From contig VFJJ01000081.1 of NCBI GenBank assembly GCA_009886115.1, positions 1-50,578 of the forward strand: a stretch of DNA of 50,578 nucleotides, written 5' to 3'. Positions 6,695-14,720 of the stretch are shown piece after piece. This DNA is from Actinomycetota bacterium. Lineage in GTDB: Bacteria > Actinomycetota > Acidimicrobiia > IMCC26256 > VFJJ01. Under the pieces are notes generated by a model. It worked only from the letters and a program-made list of their open reading frames with translations. It was not told where the DNA came from and made no database searches. Position 1 is the stretch's first letter, and each line of letters opens with the position of its first letter. A program made the position numbers and the translations under genes.

Positions 6695-8196
6695 CGGTAG
6701 ACCGCCCCAGTCGGGGAGCCGGCGGTGGTGCCGTTGCCGTTGCCGTTGCCCAGGAGCAGCTCCTGCAGCTCATTGCCCGTGCGCCGGGGATCCTTCGAGA
6801 GCTCGGCGAAGCGAGCCAGCGACTCCCCCTGCGGGAACCATTCCGGGCGATCGATCGGTGGGGCCTCGGTATCGACGAAGGTATGGGGCTCGATCCGATA
6901 CGCCCTGCGTGCGTTGCCGCCGAGCAGCTTGGCCTGGACATCCTCGGGAACACCGGCGGCGATCATCTCCCGCATGGCGCTCCACGCGTCGGCTCCGTCG
7001 GTGTGATAGGCGTCGCTGCTCCAGATGCCCAGGTCTTCGTAGAAGCGCCACTGCCGAAACGTCGGCACCTCATCCGACTCGAAGGCGATCACGCACTGCT
7101 CGGCGAAGGCCTCCGACGGCAGCCGCTTCGCGGGCGCCGTACGCTCCTTGGCGTACAGCTTGAACAGGCGGTCGCAGTGGGCGACGACCGAGCGCAGCCA
7201 CGACGAGTTCGACTCGAGGACGGCCATCTTCAGGTTCGGGTACCGGTCGAGGAAGCCCGACAGGAGCACCTGCACCAGCCAGGTCTGGGCCTCGAAAACG
7301 AACGACAGGGCCTGGGTCTCGATACGTTGGCCGGTCGCCGGGTCGGCTGCGTAGTTCGCGAACTCGCCGGGCGACACGACATACGGGAGGCGTTGGCCGT
7401 TGTAGTAATCGGCCGGGACCGGTGCGGGGAAGGTGTGCACGCCCAGCACCATCCCCGTCTCCTCGAAGGCCTTGAAGATGTGGTCGTAGCTGGCGCCCGC
7501 TGATGCGCCCGCCCCGGGGAGGATCCTGTTCGGGTAGTCGTGGCGGGCGTCGATCGGACGGATCAGTCCGAGCTGGAAGCCCTGAGCGGCGCGTCTGTGG
7601 ATCTCGTCGACGGTCGCGGCCGGCGATTGCAGCGGTAGCCATGCGGCCGGGTACAGGCGATCGGGCTCGTGATCGCAGAAGTCCCGAGCCCAGTCGTTGT
7701 ATGCCCGGGCCAAGATCCGCGCCCCGGCGGGCTCCTCGGCGAAGGGGACGTGCATCACCATCATGGTGGGGATGATCATCACCTGGTCGATTCCCATGAG
7801 GTCCATGTCGACGATCCGAGCGGCCGGATCGACCGCACCTTCGTGCTCGACCTGCTCGACCTGCTCGGGCGTGAGGCGACCCATGATGATGTCGAACAGG
7901 AGCTTGCGGATGATCGGCTTCGACATCTGGGGCCCGGCCATGTGGATGGGGTTGAAGATCGGGCGGAAGTAGTGGCTCTGCCCACCCATCACCCGTGACC
8001 GGCTGTTGACGATCGTCTCGCGCTCGTCCTGCCAGTAGAAGCGCCGCACCGTGTCGCGATCGGCCTCGGCAACGTAGTCGCGCCAGATGGAGAGGGGGTC
8101 GTTGATGTGGGCGTCGCAATCGAACACCGGGAACGACTTGCTCAGCCGCTCACCCAGGGCTGCCGAGGGATCGAACGTCGTGACCGGTTCCGACAT
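6691..8196 (-). CDS. amidohydrolase family 2 (PF04909-type) protein, first gene of pair
   Basis: A 501-residue paralogue of the downstream protein, about 100 residues longer. It has the N-terminal motif VFDCDAHINDPLSIW (D-x-D-A-H), the family strand ARAYNDWARDFCDHEPDRLYP, and GVHTFPAP. It ends with a low-complexity tail G-N-G-N-G-N-G encoded by a 6-bp tandem repeat. The start ATG at 8196 has a very strong GAGGAGGT ribosome-binding site. Tandem amidohydrolase-2 genes are common in actinobacterial catabolic islands and may form heteromers or act on successive substrates; the substrate is unknown. The pair is divergent from the FMN oxidase gene. Confidence 0.85.
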   Translation of the reverse strand: MSEPVTTFDPSAALGERLSKSFPVFDCDAHINDPLSIWRDYVAEADRDTVRRFYWQDERETIVNSRSRVMGGQSHYFRPIFNPIHMAGPQMSKPIIRKLLFDIIMGRLTPEQVEQVEHEGAVDPAARIVDMDLMGIDQVMIIPTMMVMHVPFAEEPAGARILARAYNDWARDFCDHEPDRLYPAAWLPLQSPAATVDEIHRRAAQGFQLGLIRPIDARHDYPNRILPGAGASAGASYDHIFKAFEETGMVLGVHTFPAPVPADYYNGQRLPYVVSPGEFANYAADPATGQRIETQALSFVFEAQTWLVQVLLSGFLDRYPNLKMAVLESNSSWLRSVVAHCDRLFKLYAKERTAPAKRLPSEAFAEQCVIAFESDEVPTFRQWRFYEDLGIWSSDAYHTDGADAWSAMREMIAAGVPEDVQAKLLGGNARRAYRIEPHTFVDTEAPPIDRPEWFPQGESLARFAELSKDPRRTGNELQELLLGNGNGNGTTAGSPTGAVYR

Positions 8197-8348
8197 CGGG
8201 ACCTCCTCGAGACCGAACCCGACGACAGCTCGTCAGGTTCTCGGCCGGCCCCATGCTCGATGCCTCGGGCCACGCCGTCAAGCGCGTCGACCGGCACCCC
8301 GCACAGGTGAGCGTGACGCGCGTCGCCGTCCTGTGTGACGATCGCACG

Positions 8349-9593
8349 GTGAACTCATCGACGCTCCGTCAAGCAGCCGCCGGCCTCGCCCGGGCTCGCA
8401 CCATGGTCGATCTCCGGCAGGCCGAGGGGAACCGTTGGGAGCGGGGTCTGCGGCGGGCCCGCAACATCGCCGACGTCCGCGAGCTCGCCCGTCGGCGCCT
8501 GCCCCCGATGATCTTCGACTTCACCGACGGCGGCGCCGAGGACGAGGTCACGCTGGGGCGGAACTCGTCGGGATTCGGTCGGTGGCGCTTCCAGCCCCGG
8601 TCGCTCGTCGACGTGAGGACGGTCGACACTTCGACCACGGTCATGGGCCAGCCCATCTCGCTGCCCGTGGTGCTGTCCCCCTGCGGCTTGGCGCGCCTGA
8701 ACCATCCCGACGGCGAACGCGCCGCAGCACGCGCGGCAGGGAGGGCTGGAACGGTGTTCGCGCTCTCGACGGGGGCGAGCTGCTCGATCGAGGATGTCGC
8801 CGAAGCCGCAGCCGGTGGTCCGTTGTGGATGCAGCTGTATGTGTGGCGCGACCGGGGTGTCGTCAAGGAGTTGATCGCCCGGGCCCGCGACGCGGGGTAC
8901 GTGGGCTGTGTGCTCACGGTCGACGTTCCAACCGTCGGCAACCGTGAACGCGACGCCGCGCACGGGATGGCGCTGCCGCCGCGCATCACCCCGCGCAACG
9001 TGGTGAGCTCGGCGACCCGTCCAGGATGGTGGTGGCCTTTCATCACGAGCCCGGAGGTGACGTTCGAGATCGTGCGCGACAAGGCCGCCGGCAGTCGCGA
9101 CGCAGGAACGCTCGGCGCCTACGCCAGCAGCCAGATCGACCCTGGCGTCACGTGGGACGACCTGGCATGGATGGTCGATGCGTGGGACGGGAACTTCGCC
9201 ATCAAGGGCGTGATGCGCCCCGGCGACGCCGTGCGGGCGGTCGAGGCCGGCGTGCAGGCCGTGATCGTGTCGAACCATGGTGGCCGTCAGCTCGACCACG
9301 CGGTGTCGCCGATCGACGTGCTGGCCGATGTGGTCGCAGCGGTCGACGGCCGGGCCGAGGTGATCCTCGACGGCGGGGTGCGCCGAGGGACCGACGTCTG
9401 CAAGGCACTGGCCTTGGGAGCACAGGCGGTGATGGTCGGGCGTCCCTACATGTGGGGGTTGGGTGCTGGTGGCGAAGCGGGCGTCGATCGGGTGCTCGAG
9501 ATCCTTCGCGGCGAGATCACCCGCACGCTCACGTTGCTCGGCTGCCCGACCGTCGCCGACCTCGACCGTTCGTTCGTGGCCACGCTGCCCTGA
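8349..9593 (+). CDS. FMN-dependent alpha-hydroxy-acid dehydrogenase/oxidase
   Basis: A TIM-barrel flavoprotein of about 414 residues in the lactate/glycolate/mandelate oxidase family. Motifs in order: PMIFDFTDGGAEDE (N-terminal strand), LSPCGLARLNHPDGE, LWMQLYVWRD, CVLTVDVPTVGNRERD, the catalytic SNHGGRQLD (His base and Arg), and ILDGGVRRGTDVCKALALGA with VGRPYMWGL (phosphate of FMN). It would oxidise an alpha-hydroxy acid to the keto acid, passing electrons to oxygen or a carrier. The start is uncertain: GTG at 8349 is used here; an ATG at 8403 or further upstream to 8253 is possible, and no candidate has a convincing ribosome-binding site. Confidence 0.87.
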   Translation: MNSSTLRQAAAGLARARTMVDLRQAEGNRWERGLRRARNIADVRELARRRLPPMIFDFTDGGAEDEVTLGRNSSGFGRWRFQPRSLVDVRTVDTSTTVMGQPISLPVVLSPCGLARLNHPDGERAAARAAGRAGTVFALSTGASCSIEDVAEAAAGGPLWMQLYVWRDRGVVKELIARARDAGYVGCVLTVDVPTVGNRERDAAHGMALPPRITPRNVVSSATRPGWWWPFITSPEVTFEIVRDKAAGSRDAGTLGAYASSQIDPGVTWDDLAWMVDAWDGNFAIKGVMRPGDAVRAVEAGVQAVIVSNHGGRQLDHAVSPIDVLADVVAAVDGRAEVILDGGVRRGTDVCKALALGAQAVMVGRPYMWGLGAGGEAGVDRVLEILRGEITRTLTLLGCPTVADLDRSFVATLP

Positions 9594-9625
9594 CGTCGCC
9601 CGTCGTGGCGCTCAGCCACCGAAGC

Positions 9626-10540
9626 TCAGCCAGCGGCGCGTTTGCGGGGATCGGAGGGGAACGCCCGGGCGGCGACGCAGGCGGCCGACCACTCGGCGAG
9701 CCGATCGATCGTGGGGTCGAGATCGTCGCCGATCGCGTCGACGATCGACCGCTGGAGCTCGTCGGTGCGGTCCTCGAGCGCCACGCGCGCCTGATGGCCC
9801 TTGGTCGTGAGCTCGTCGGCTGCGACGAGGCCCCGCATGCCCAACGACGCGGCGGCGGCCGCGATCGCCTCGGGCGCCCAGCCCCGCGTCGCGGTGTAGG
9901 TGCCGAGCGGCATCTCGCACCACAGCTCGGTGAGGATGTTCAGCTCGACGGCACCGAAGCCGGCGCCGAGGCCGGCCAACAGGTGCGAGTCACCCCGGTG
10001 CTCACGCAGGAGCTCGCAGGCCCGCCACAAGCGCCCGACGGGCGACGCCGGCGCCGACGTGGAAGCCAGCCCTGCGAACAGGGCACGGGCCGAGACCTCG
10101 GCCGCGGCGATCCCCCGTTCGAGCACGGTGACGACATCGACGATCGACTCGGTGGGAACGGCTCTCAGGATCTCGCTCAGGCTCTCCTCGGCGCCGCGCT
10201 GACGGGCGTCGAGGATGTCGGTCAGGCTGACGATCGCCCGCGCGGCCACGTAGGCCTCCCGGAGATGCGTCGGCTCCATCACGCCGAACGCCGCCACGAC
10301 GACACCGGGCGAAGCGTCGCCGAGCCCGGCGGCACGCCCCCAGACGTACCCGCTGAAGAAATTGAGCCCCAGCTTCCGGTAGCCGTCGTTGACGGGCCGC
10401 GACCAGAACGCGTGCGCCCCGATGGGCTCGATGGCATCGCGCAGACGTCGGGCGCTGGTGGCTGAACGCGTCGGGGCCGGCGCGGCGATCTCGTCGGCGG
10501 ATGGGCTCAGGTAGGCGGTGGCGACGACGTCGTAGTCCAT
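9626..10540 (-). CDS. SCO6745-family protein (HTH-containing, function unknown)
   Basis: A 304-residue, alanine-rich, almost entirely helical protein. The N-terminal ARRLRDAIEPIGAHAFWSRPVNDGY and YVWGRAAGLGDASPGVVVAAFGV segments are characteristic of the SCO6745 family found across actinobacteria. The C-terminal half holds a winged-helix-like stretch (MRGLVAADELTTKGHQARVALEDRTDEL) resembling MarR-type DNA-binding regions. The family is often annotated as HTH or regulatory but no target is established. The ATG at 10540 (MDYDVV) is chosen; the frame extends to 10681 with poor protein-like sequence. It is divergent from the SDR operon, so regulation of that operon is possible but unproven. Confidence 0.7.
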   Translation of the reverse strand: MDYDVVATAYLSPSADEIAAPAPTRSATSARRLRDAIEPIGAHAFWSRPVNDGYRKLGLNFFSGYVWGRAAGLGDASPGVVVAAFGVMEPTHLREAYVAARAIVSLTDILDARQRGAEESLSEILRAVPTESIVDVVTVLERGIAAAEVSARALFAGLASTSAPASPVGRLWRACELLREHRGDSHLLAGLGAGFGAVELNILTELWCEMPLGTYTATRGWAPEAIAAAAASLGMRGLVAADELTTKGHQARVALEDRTDELQRSIVDAIGDDLDPTIDRLAEWSAACVAARAFPSDPRKRAAG

Positions 10541-10641
10541 GCTCGGAGCATGACAGAGCCTCCGAGTCGCGAGCGAGCGTGTGGACACGAGGGCCCGATC
10601 TTGACCGTGGTCCGGCGAGGCATCTACGTTGCTCGTGAGTG

Positions 10642-10659
10642 CCCTACCGACCGTTTGAT
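10642..10659. promoter_or_regulatory. TetR-type operator palindrome, site 1
   Basis: CCCTACCGACCGTTTGAT matches the best site ACCAAACGATCGTTTGGT at 13 of 18 positions, with the right half CGTTTGnT nearly intact. It lies 60 bases before the SDR start at 10720, in the divergent region with the SCO6745-family gene. Confidence 0.55.
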
Positions 10660-10719
10660 TGAATGACCACGACGGCGGCATTGGGTGGGGGCGGCGACGG
10701 CGAGCTGAGGGGGATCACC

Positions 10720-11472
10720 GTGCGACTGAACGGACGGACCGCTGTCATCACCGGCGGGTCCAGCGGGATCGGCGAGGCGACAGCGCGTCGCTTCGTGGCC
10801 GAAGGAGCCGAGGTCCTGATCGCCGACCTGGCGTTCGACCGGGCCCAAGCGCTGGCGAAGGAACTGGGCGACGCCGCGTTCGCGGTCGCGTGCGACGTGC
10901 GTCGAGAGGCCGAGGTTGCTGCGGTGGCCAAGGCTGCGCTCGATCGCTGGGGCCACGTCGACATCCTCGTGAACAACGCGGGCTCCGAGCTGAACCGCAC
11001 CTACGACGAGACGACCGTCGAGGAGTGGGACCGCGTCCTCGACACCGATCTCAAGGGCCCGTGGCTGATGTGCAAGCACATCGTCCCGAGCATGGTGCAA
11101 CGAGGGCAGGGCAGCGTCGTGAACATCTCGTCGCTCAATGGCCTGGTGGGTTTCCCGCTGTCGACGGCCTACGGCAGCGCCAAGGGTGGGCTCGTCGTCT
11201 TCACCAAGGACCTCGCGATCGAGCTGGCCGCCACCGGGGTACGGATCAACTGCGTGTGCCCCGGCGTCATCCAGACGCCGATGATGGAGCGCTGGACGGC
11301 CCTCATGCCCGACCAGGAAGAGGCCAAGGAGATGCTCCGCAACACGATGCCCGTCGGGCGCATGGGCCGCCCGGACGAGATCGCCGGGGCCATCCTGTTC
11401 TTCGCCTCGGACGACTCGACGCTGTGCCAGGGCTCGATCCTCTCGGTCGACGGCGGGTTCGTCGCGCAGTGA
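10720..11472 (+). CDS. SDR family NAD(P)-dependent oxidoreductase
   Basis: A 250-residue FabG-like short-chain dehydrogenase: TGGSSGIG cofactor loop, D-rich strand after VLIADL, LVNNAGSE, the serine strand SVVNISSLNG, catalytic YGSAK, and CPGVIQTPMM. Start chosen at the GTG of 10720, which follows GAGGGGGATCACC; an ATG at 10663 would add 19 glycine-rich residues and would overlap the operator region. Its stop overlaps the next GTG (GTGA), so the SDR, small ORF and alcohol dehydrogenase form a tightly coupled operon. Probably oxidises a hydroxyl in the same pathway as the downstream dehydrogenase. Confidence 0.88.
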   Translation: MRLNGRTAVITGGSSGIGEATARRFVAEGAEVLIADLAFDRAQALAKELGDAAFAVACDVRREAEVAAVAKAALDRWGHVDILVNNAGSELNRTYDETTVEEWDRVLDTDLKGPWLMCKHIVPSMVQRGQGSVVNISSLNGLVGFPLSTAYGSAKGGLVVFTKDLAIELAATGVRINCVCPGVIQTPMMERWTALMPDQEEAKEMLRNTMPVGRMGRPDEIAGAILFFASDDSTLCQGSILSVDGGFVAQ

Positions 11473-11804
11473 CCGTCGGCACTCCGGCTCGCGCCGGAGA
11501 AGGTATCGCCGATGATCTCGGCGAGGCCGTCACCACCGTCGTGGCCTGGTTGGCCGCGGGCAAGGCTGCGGTGTGGAACGTGTCGAATGCCGGCGAGGCG
11601 CTGCGCCCGGCCATCGATCAGGCCAATGAAGACGGCATCCCGTTCATTGGCACCTACGCCGGCAACGAGGTGGGTTCGATCGACATCCGCGAAGCCTCTT
11701 GGCCCGACATCGTCCGCCGCGGGGTGCTCATCCTCGCCGTCTCGGCGTCGGGAATCCTCAACAAGCTGTTCCGACAAGCATCCCGCACGGGAGGGAACCC
11801 ATGA
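11469..11804 (+). CDS. small coupled ORF resembling a fragment of a sugar-binding protein
   Basis: A 111-residue frame joined to both neighbours by 4-bp overlaps (GTGA at 11469, ATGA at 11801). Its middle reads AWLAAGKAAVWNVSNAGEAL and PAIDQANEDGIPFIGTYAG. That resembles the beta-alpha-beta core of periplasmic sugar-binding proteins (gvDAIvv...aL.PAI..An.aGIPVi). A complete binding protein has about 300 residues and a signal peptide, both absent, so it could be a relic retained for translational coupling or a new small protein. The sequence after VRRGVLILAV is not recognised. Confidence 0.5.
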   Translation: MTVGTPARAGEGIADDLGEAVTTVVAWLAAGKAAVWNVSNAGEALRPAIDQANEDGIPFIGTYAGNEVGSIDIREASWPDIVRRGVLILAVSASGILNKLFRQASRTGGNP

Positions 11805-12910
11805 AGGCCGCCGTCGTGTACGAGTACGGTCAGCCCATCGAGACGGTCGACGCCCATCTCGGCGAGGTCGGCCCCAACGACGTGAGGGTTGCGATCAGGG
11901 CCTCGGGCCTGTGCCACAGCGACGTCTCGGTGCAGACCGGCGCGTTGCCCTTCCCCTTGCCGATGATCCTGGGCCACGAGGGCGCCGGCGTCGTCGAGGC
12001 CGTGGGGGACGCGGTCACGACCTGCGTCCCGGGCGACCACGTGGTGCTGTCTGCGCTCATCCACTGCGGCATCTGCGACAACTGTGTGAAGGGCCGCCCC
12101 AACCTGTGCTTCTGGGGGCTCAACACCATCTTCGGGGGTCGCAACCCCGACGGCTCACTGCGCGCTCGCGATGCACAGGGACGGGAGCTGTACCAGTTCT
12201 CGTCGATCGGCACCTTGGCCGAGGAGCTCGTCTGTCACGAGAAGCACGCGATACCCATCCCGAGGGACGTGTCGTTCGAGGCGGCATGCCTCACCGGTTG
12301 CGGCGTGCTGACCGGGCTCTCGGCCGTGCTCAATCGGGCCCGCGTCGAGGCCGGGAAGTCGGTCGTGGTGATCGGCTGCGGCGGAGTCGGCCTGAACGTG
12401 ATCCAGGGTGCTGTGCTCGCCAGCGCCGGGATGATCGTGGCCGTCGACCTCAACGAGACCAAGCTCGACATGGCCCGGCGCTTCGGCGCCACCCACACCC
12501 TCAACGCTGCGACGGTCGGAAGCATCCCCGACGCCGTCCGCGAGCTGACCGGAGGATTCGGCGCCGACTACGTGTTCGAGGTGGTCGGGGTACCCGAGCT
12601 GGTACGCCAGGGGTGGGATTCACTGCGCATCGACGGCACCCTCACGGTGATCGGCGTGCACCCGTCGACCTCGGAGGCGATCCTGCCGGCTGGGGAGTTC
12701 GCCACCAGCGAGAAGACACTGATGTCCTGCTTGTACGGGACCTCCCGGCCCACCAAGGACATCCCGCTGGCCGTCGAGCTGTACCGCCAGGGCCGACTCA
12801 AGCTCGACGAGCTCGTCACCCACCATTTCTCGCTCGACCAGATCAACGACGCCGTCGCCACGATGAATCGCGGGACCGATGCCCGGGGGGTCGTGGTCTT
12901 TGACGGGTGA
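11801..12910 (+). CDS. zinc-dependent alcohol dehydrogenase (MDR superfamily)
   Basis: A 369-residue medium-chain dehydrogenase. Catalytic zinc ligands: GLCHSDVSV (Cys), GHEGAGVVEAVG (His-Glu) and the later TGCGVLTG (Cys). Structural zinc site: CGICDNCVKGRPNLC. The Rossmann segment is VVIGCGGVGLNVIQGA with VDLNETK (acidic residue favouring NAD). The length and insert GGRNPDGSLRAR resemble class III/NDMA-dependent-type alcohol dehydrogenases of actinobacteria. It would oxidise an alcohol to an aldehyde or ketone. The ATG at 11801 has GGAGGGAACCC upstream and overlaps the previous stop. It is the last gene of the operon served by TetR site 1. Confidence 0.9.
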   Translation: MKAAVVYEYGQPIETVDAHLGEVGPNDVRVAIRASGLCHSDVSVQTGALPFPLPMILGHEGAGVVEAVGDAVTTCVPGDHVVLSALIHCGICDNCVKGRPNLCFWGLNTIFGGRNPDGSLRARDAQGRELYQFSSIGTLAEELVCHEKHAIPIPRDVSFEAACLTGCGVLTGLSAVLNRARVEAGKSVVVIGCGGVGLNVIQGAVLASAGMIVAVDLNETKLDMARRFGATHTLNAATVGSIPDAVRELTGGFGADYVFEVVGVPELVRQGWDSLRIDGTLTVIGVHPSTSEAILPAGEFATSEKTLMSCLYGTSRPTKDIPLAVELYRQGRLKLDELVTHHFSLDQINDAVATMNRGTDARGVVVFDG

Positions 12911-12962
12911 AAGGCGCGGGACCGGCGTGACGGGTGGTCGGAGACGATCGGTCGCCCGATGT

Positions 12963-13541
12963 CTACCGAGCGGGCGTGGGGCGGTCGGTGTGGGGGAATT
13001 CGGTCGGATAGTCGGAGGGGAGGTCGCTGACGTGCCAGATGTTGGTCTGCCACCAGCGCCACTCGCCCGCCAGCACCTGCTCGACGGTGGCCGTCGGATG
13101 CGGCGTCAACCAGTCGAGGTCGCTCGACACGATCTGGAACAGGCAGCCGAAGCCCGACTTCGGTCGCACGAAGGTCTCGCTCCAGCTCGACAGGCGCAGA
13201 TCGGTGTCGACCGTCTCGAACCCGGTGGCCGTGAGCTCGGCGATGGTGGCCTCGACGTCGGGCACGAAGATCGTGGCATGGTGGAAGCCCTCGCCTCGGC
13301 GCTCGATGTGGCGGTGGAGGTACGAATGCTCGTCGAGCGGCTGCATCAGCTCCACCTTGACTGCCACCGGGAGCTTGAACATGAGCGTCCGGGTGCGCAG
13401 CAGCAGATCGTCGCCCCCCTTGATGAACACGCCTCCGAGCACATCGCGGAAGAACGGGATGCCCTGCTCGATCGAGCGCATCGCGATCGCCACATGGTCC
13501 CAGCGCACGATCTTGTCGGCGCCTGTGAGCGACGGTGTCAT
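12963..13541 (-). CDS. VOC family protein (methylmalonyl-CoA epimerase-like)
   Basis: A 192-residue two-module vicinal-oxygen-chelate protein. The first module opens with RWDHVAIAMRSIEQGIPFF (metal His in WDHVAIA), and VELMQPLDEHSYLHRHIERRGEGFHHATIFVPDV carries a metal Glu and a second metal His, as in methylmalonyl-CoA epimerases; the extra C-terminus is Trp-rich. It may epimerise a 2-methylacyl-CoA or act as a dioxygenase. The ATG at 13541 has GGAG about 8 bases upstream. It is divergent from the large cyclase-ligase operon and shares the intergenic region carrying TetR site 2, so it is probably co-regulated. Confidence 0.8.
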   Translation of the reverse strand: MTPSLTGADKIVRWDHVAIAMRSIEQGIPFFRDVLGGVFIKGGDDLLLRTRTLMFKLPVAVKVELMQPLDEHSYLHRHIERRGEGFHHATIFVPDVEATIAELTATGFETVDTDLRLSSWSETFVRPKSGFGCLFQIVSSDLDWLTPHPTATVEQVLAGEWRWWQTNIWHVSDLPSDYPTEFPHTDRPTPAR

Positions 13542-13571
13542 CTGGTCTCCGTTCCGGTGTCTGTGCTATCT

Positions 13572-13589
13572 ACCAAACAACCGGTTGAA
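13572..13589. promoter_or_regulatory. TetR-type operator palindrome, site 2
   Basis: ACCAAACAACCGGTTGAA matches the best site at 12 of 18 positions, with the left half ACCAAAC intact. It lies between the divergent VOC gene and the cyclase operon. Read on the minus strand it runs into TAGATA, a possible -10 box for the VOC gene, so a bound repressor would block the promoter. Confidence 0.55.
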
Positions 13590-13687
13590 CAGCAAAGCGC
13601 CGACGATCGCCCATGGGCGGGTCGAAGGGGCCCGTCCCGCTGCCGAGTCGCATTCGTTCACTGCCTCACCTACACGAAGGGATCTCC

Positions 13688-14707
13688 ATGGGCCGCAACG
13701 TTCCCGGCGATTTCGCCACCCGCTGGACCCCGCCCGCCTACACCGTCGACGATGACGGCAAGGTCGTCGGCGGCTACACCCCGCCCGGATTGAACAACTG
13801 GGGACGCTGGGGCGCCAACGACCAGCGCGGCACCCAGAATCTCGTGGGCCCAGCGCAGATCGCGCGCGCCGCAGGGCTCGTTCGTGACGGCAAGGTGTTC
13901 TCGATGGCCCTCACGATCGACGCCGACGCCCCGCGCTTTCCCACCCGCCCCGCGCCGCAGCACTACTTCCTCTCGACCGGGGCCGACGCCGTCGCCGGAT
14001 CGCCCGTGCAGATCGCCATGCCGGGATACCAGTGGAACGACGACATGATCACCATGGCGCTCCAGGGCTCGACCCAGTGGGACGGCTTCGGGCACTTCAT
14101 GGCCCACGACACGATGTACAACGGTTACTGGGCTGGAAACGTCACCGCGGCGGGTGGGGCGGCCGTGCTCGGGATGGAGCACATGTACGAGAGCTTCATC
14201 GGGCGCGGTGTGCTGCTCGACCTGGCTCGGCTGCGCGGGGTCGAATGGCTCCCTGAGGCGTCCGAGGTGAACGCGGCGATGCTCGACGAGTGCCTGGCCG
14301 CCCAGGGCGTCGCCTTGGAGACGGGCGACATCGTCCTGCTGCGGACGGGCTTCCTCCAGAAGTGGGAGCGCTTGCAGACCTTCGACGAGCGGGTCGCCTA
14401 TTTCGGTGACACTCCCGGCCTCATCGAGGATTGCGTGGAATGGCTCTACCGAAACGACGTGTCGGCCCTGGCTGCTGACACGGTGGGCATCGAGGTCCTG
14501 GCCCCGACCACACCGCAGAGTCGGGTGCTGCCCATCCACCACGGCTGCCTCGTCGATCTCGGCCTTCCTCTCGGCGAGTTCTGGGACCTCGAGGCGCTCG
14601 CGGCCGACTGCGCCGACGACGGACGCTACGAGTTCATGCTGGTGGCGCCGCCGCTGCGCGTACCCCATGCGGTGGGCTCGCCCCTCAACCCCATTGCCAT
14701 GAAGTGA
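13688..14707 (+). CDS. cyclase family protein (PF04199-type, kynurenine-formamidase fold)
   Basis: A 339-residue metal-hydrolase-fold protein. The family motif HxGTHxDxPxH appears here as QGSTQWDGFGH: the two early histidines are Gln while the Asp and last His remain. I believe this variant is common in the larger actinobacterial cyclase subfamily; it implies altered metal binding. LETGDIVLLRTGFLQKW, then ADTVGIEVL and HHGCLVDLGLPLGE, are further family blocks. Members hydrolyse amides, lactones or ring carbonyls. The ATG at 13688 follows GAAGGGATCTCC; longer starts are unlikely. It is the first gene of an operon of at least eight genes behind TetR site 2. Confidence 0.82.
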   Translation: MGRNVPGDFATRWTPPAYTVDDDGKVVGGYTPPGLNNWGRWGANDQRGTQNLVGPAQIARAAGLVRDGKVFSMALTIDADAPRFPTRPAPQHYFLSTGADAVAGSPVQIAMPGYQWNDDMITMALQGSTQWDGFGHFMAHDTMYNGYWAGNVTAAGGAAVLGMEHMYESFIGRGVLLDLARLRGVEWLPEASEVNAAMLDECLAAQGVALETGDIVLLRTGFLQKWERLQTFDERVAYFGDTPGLIEDCVEWLYRNDVSALAADTVGIEVLAPTTPQSRVLPIHHGCLVDLGLPLGEFWDLEALAADCADDGRYEFMLVAPPLRVPHAVGSPLNPIAMK

Positions 14708-14720
14708 CGAGGGTCCCCAG

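Noticed and set aside
10120-10160. ACGATCGA-type short motifs inside genes as extra TetR sites
   Set aside because: CGATCG is very frequent in this DNA. Only sites with CAAACG/CGTTTG-like arms outside gene bodies, or at their ends, were kept.
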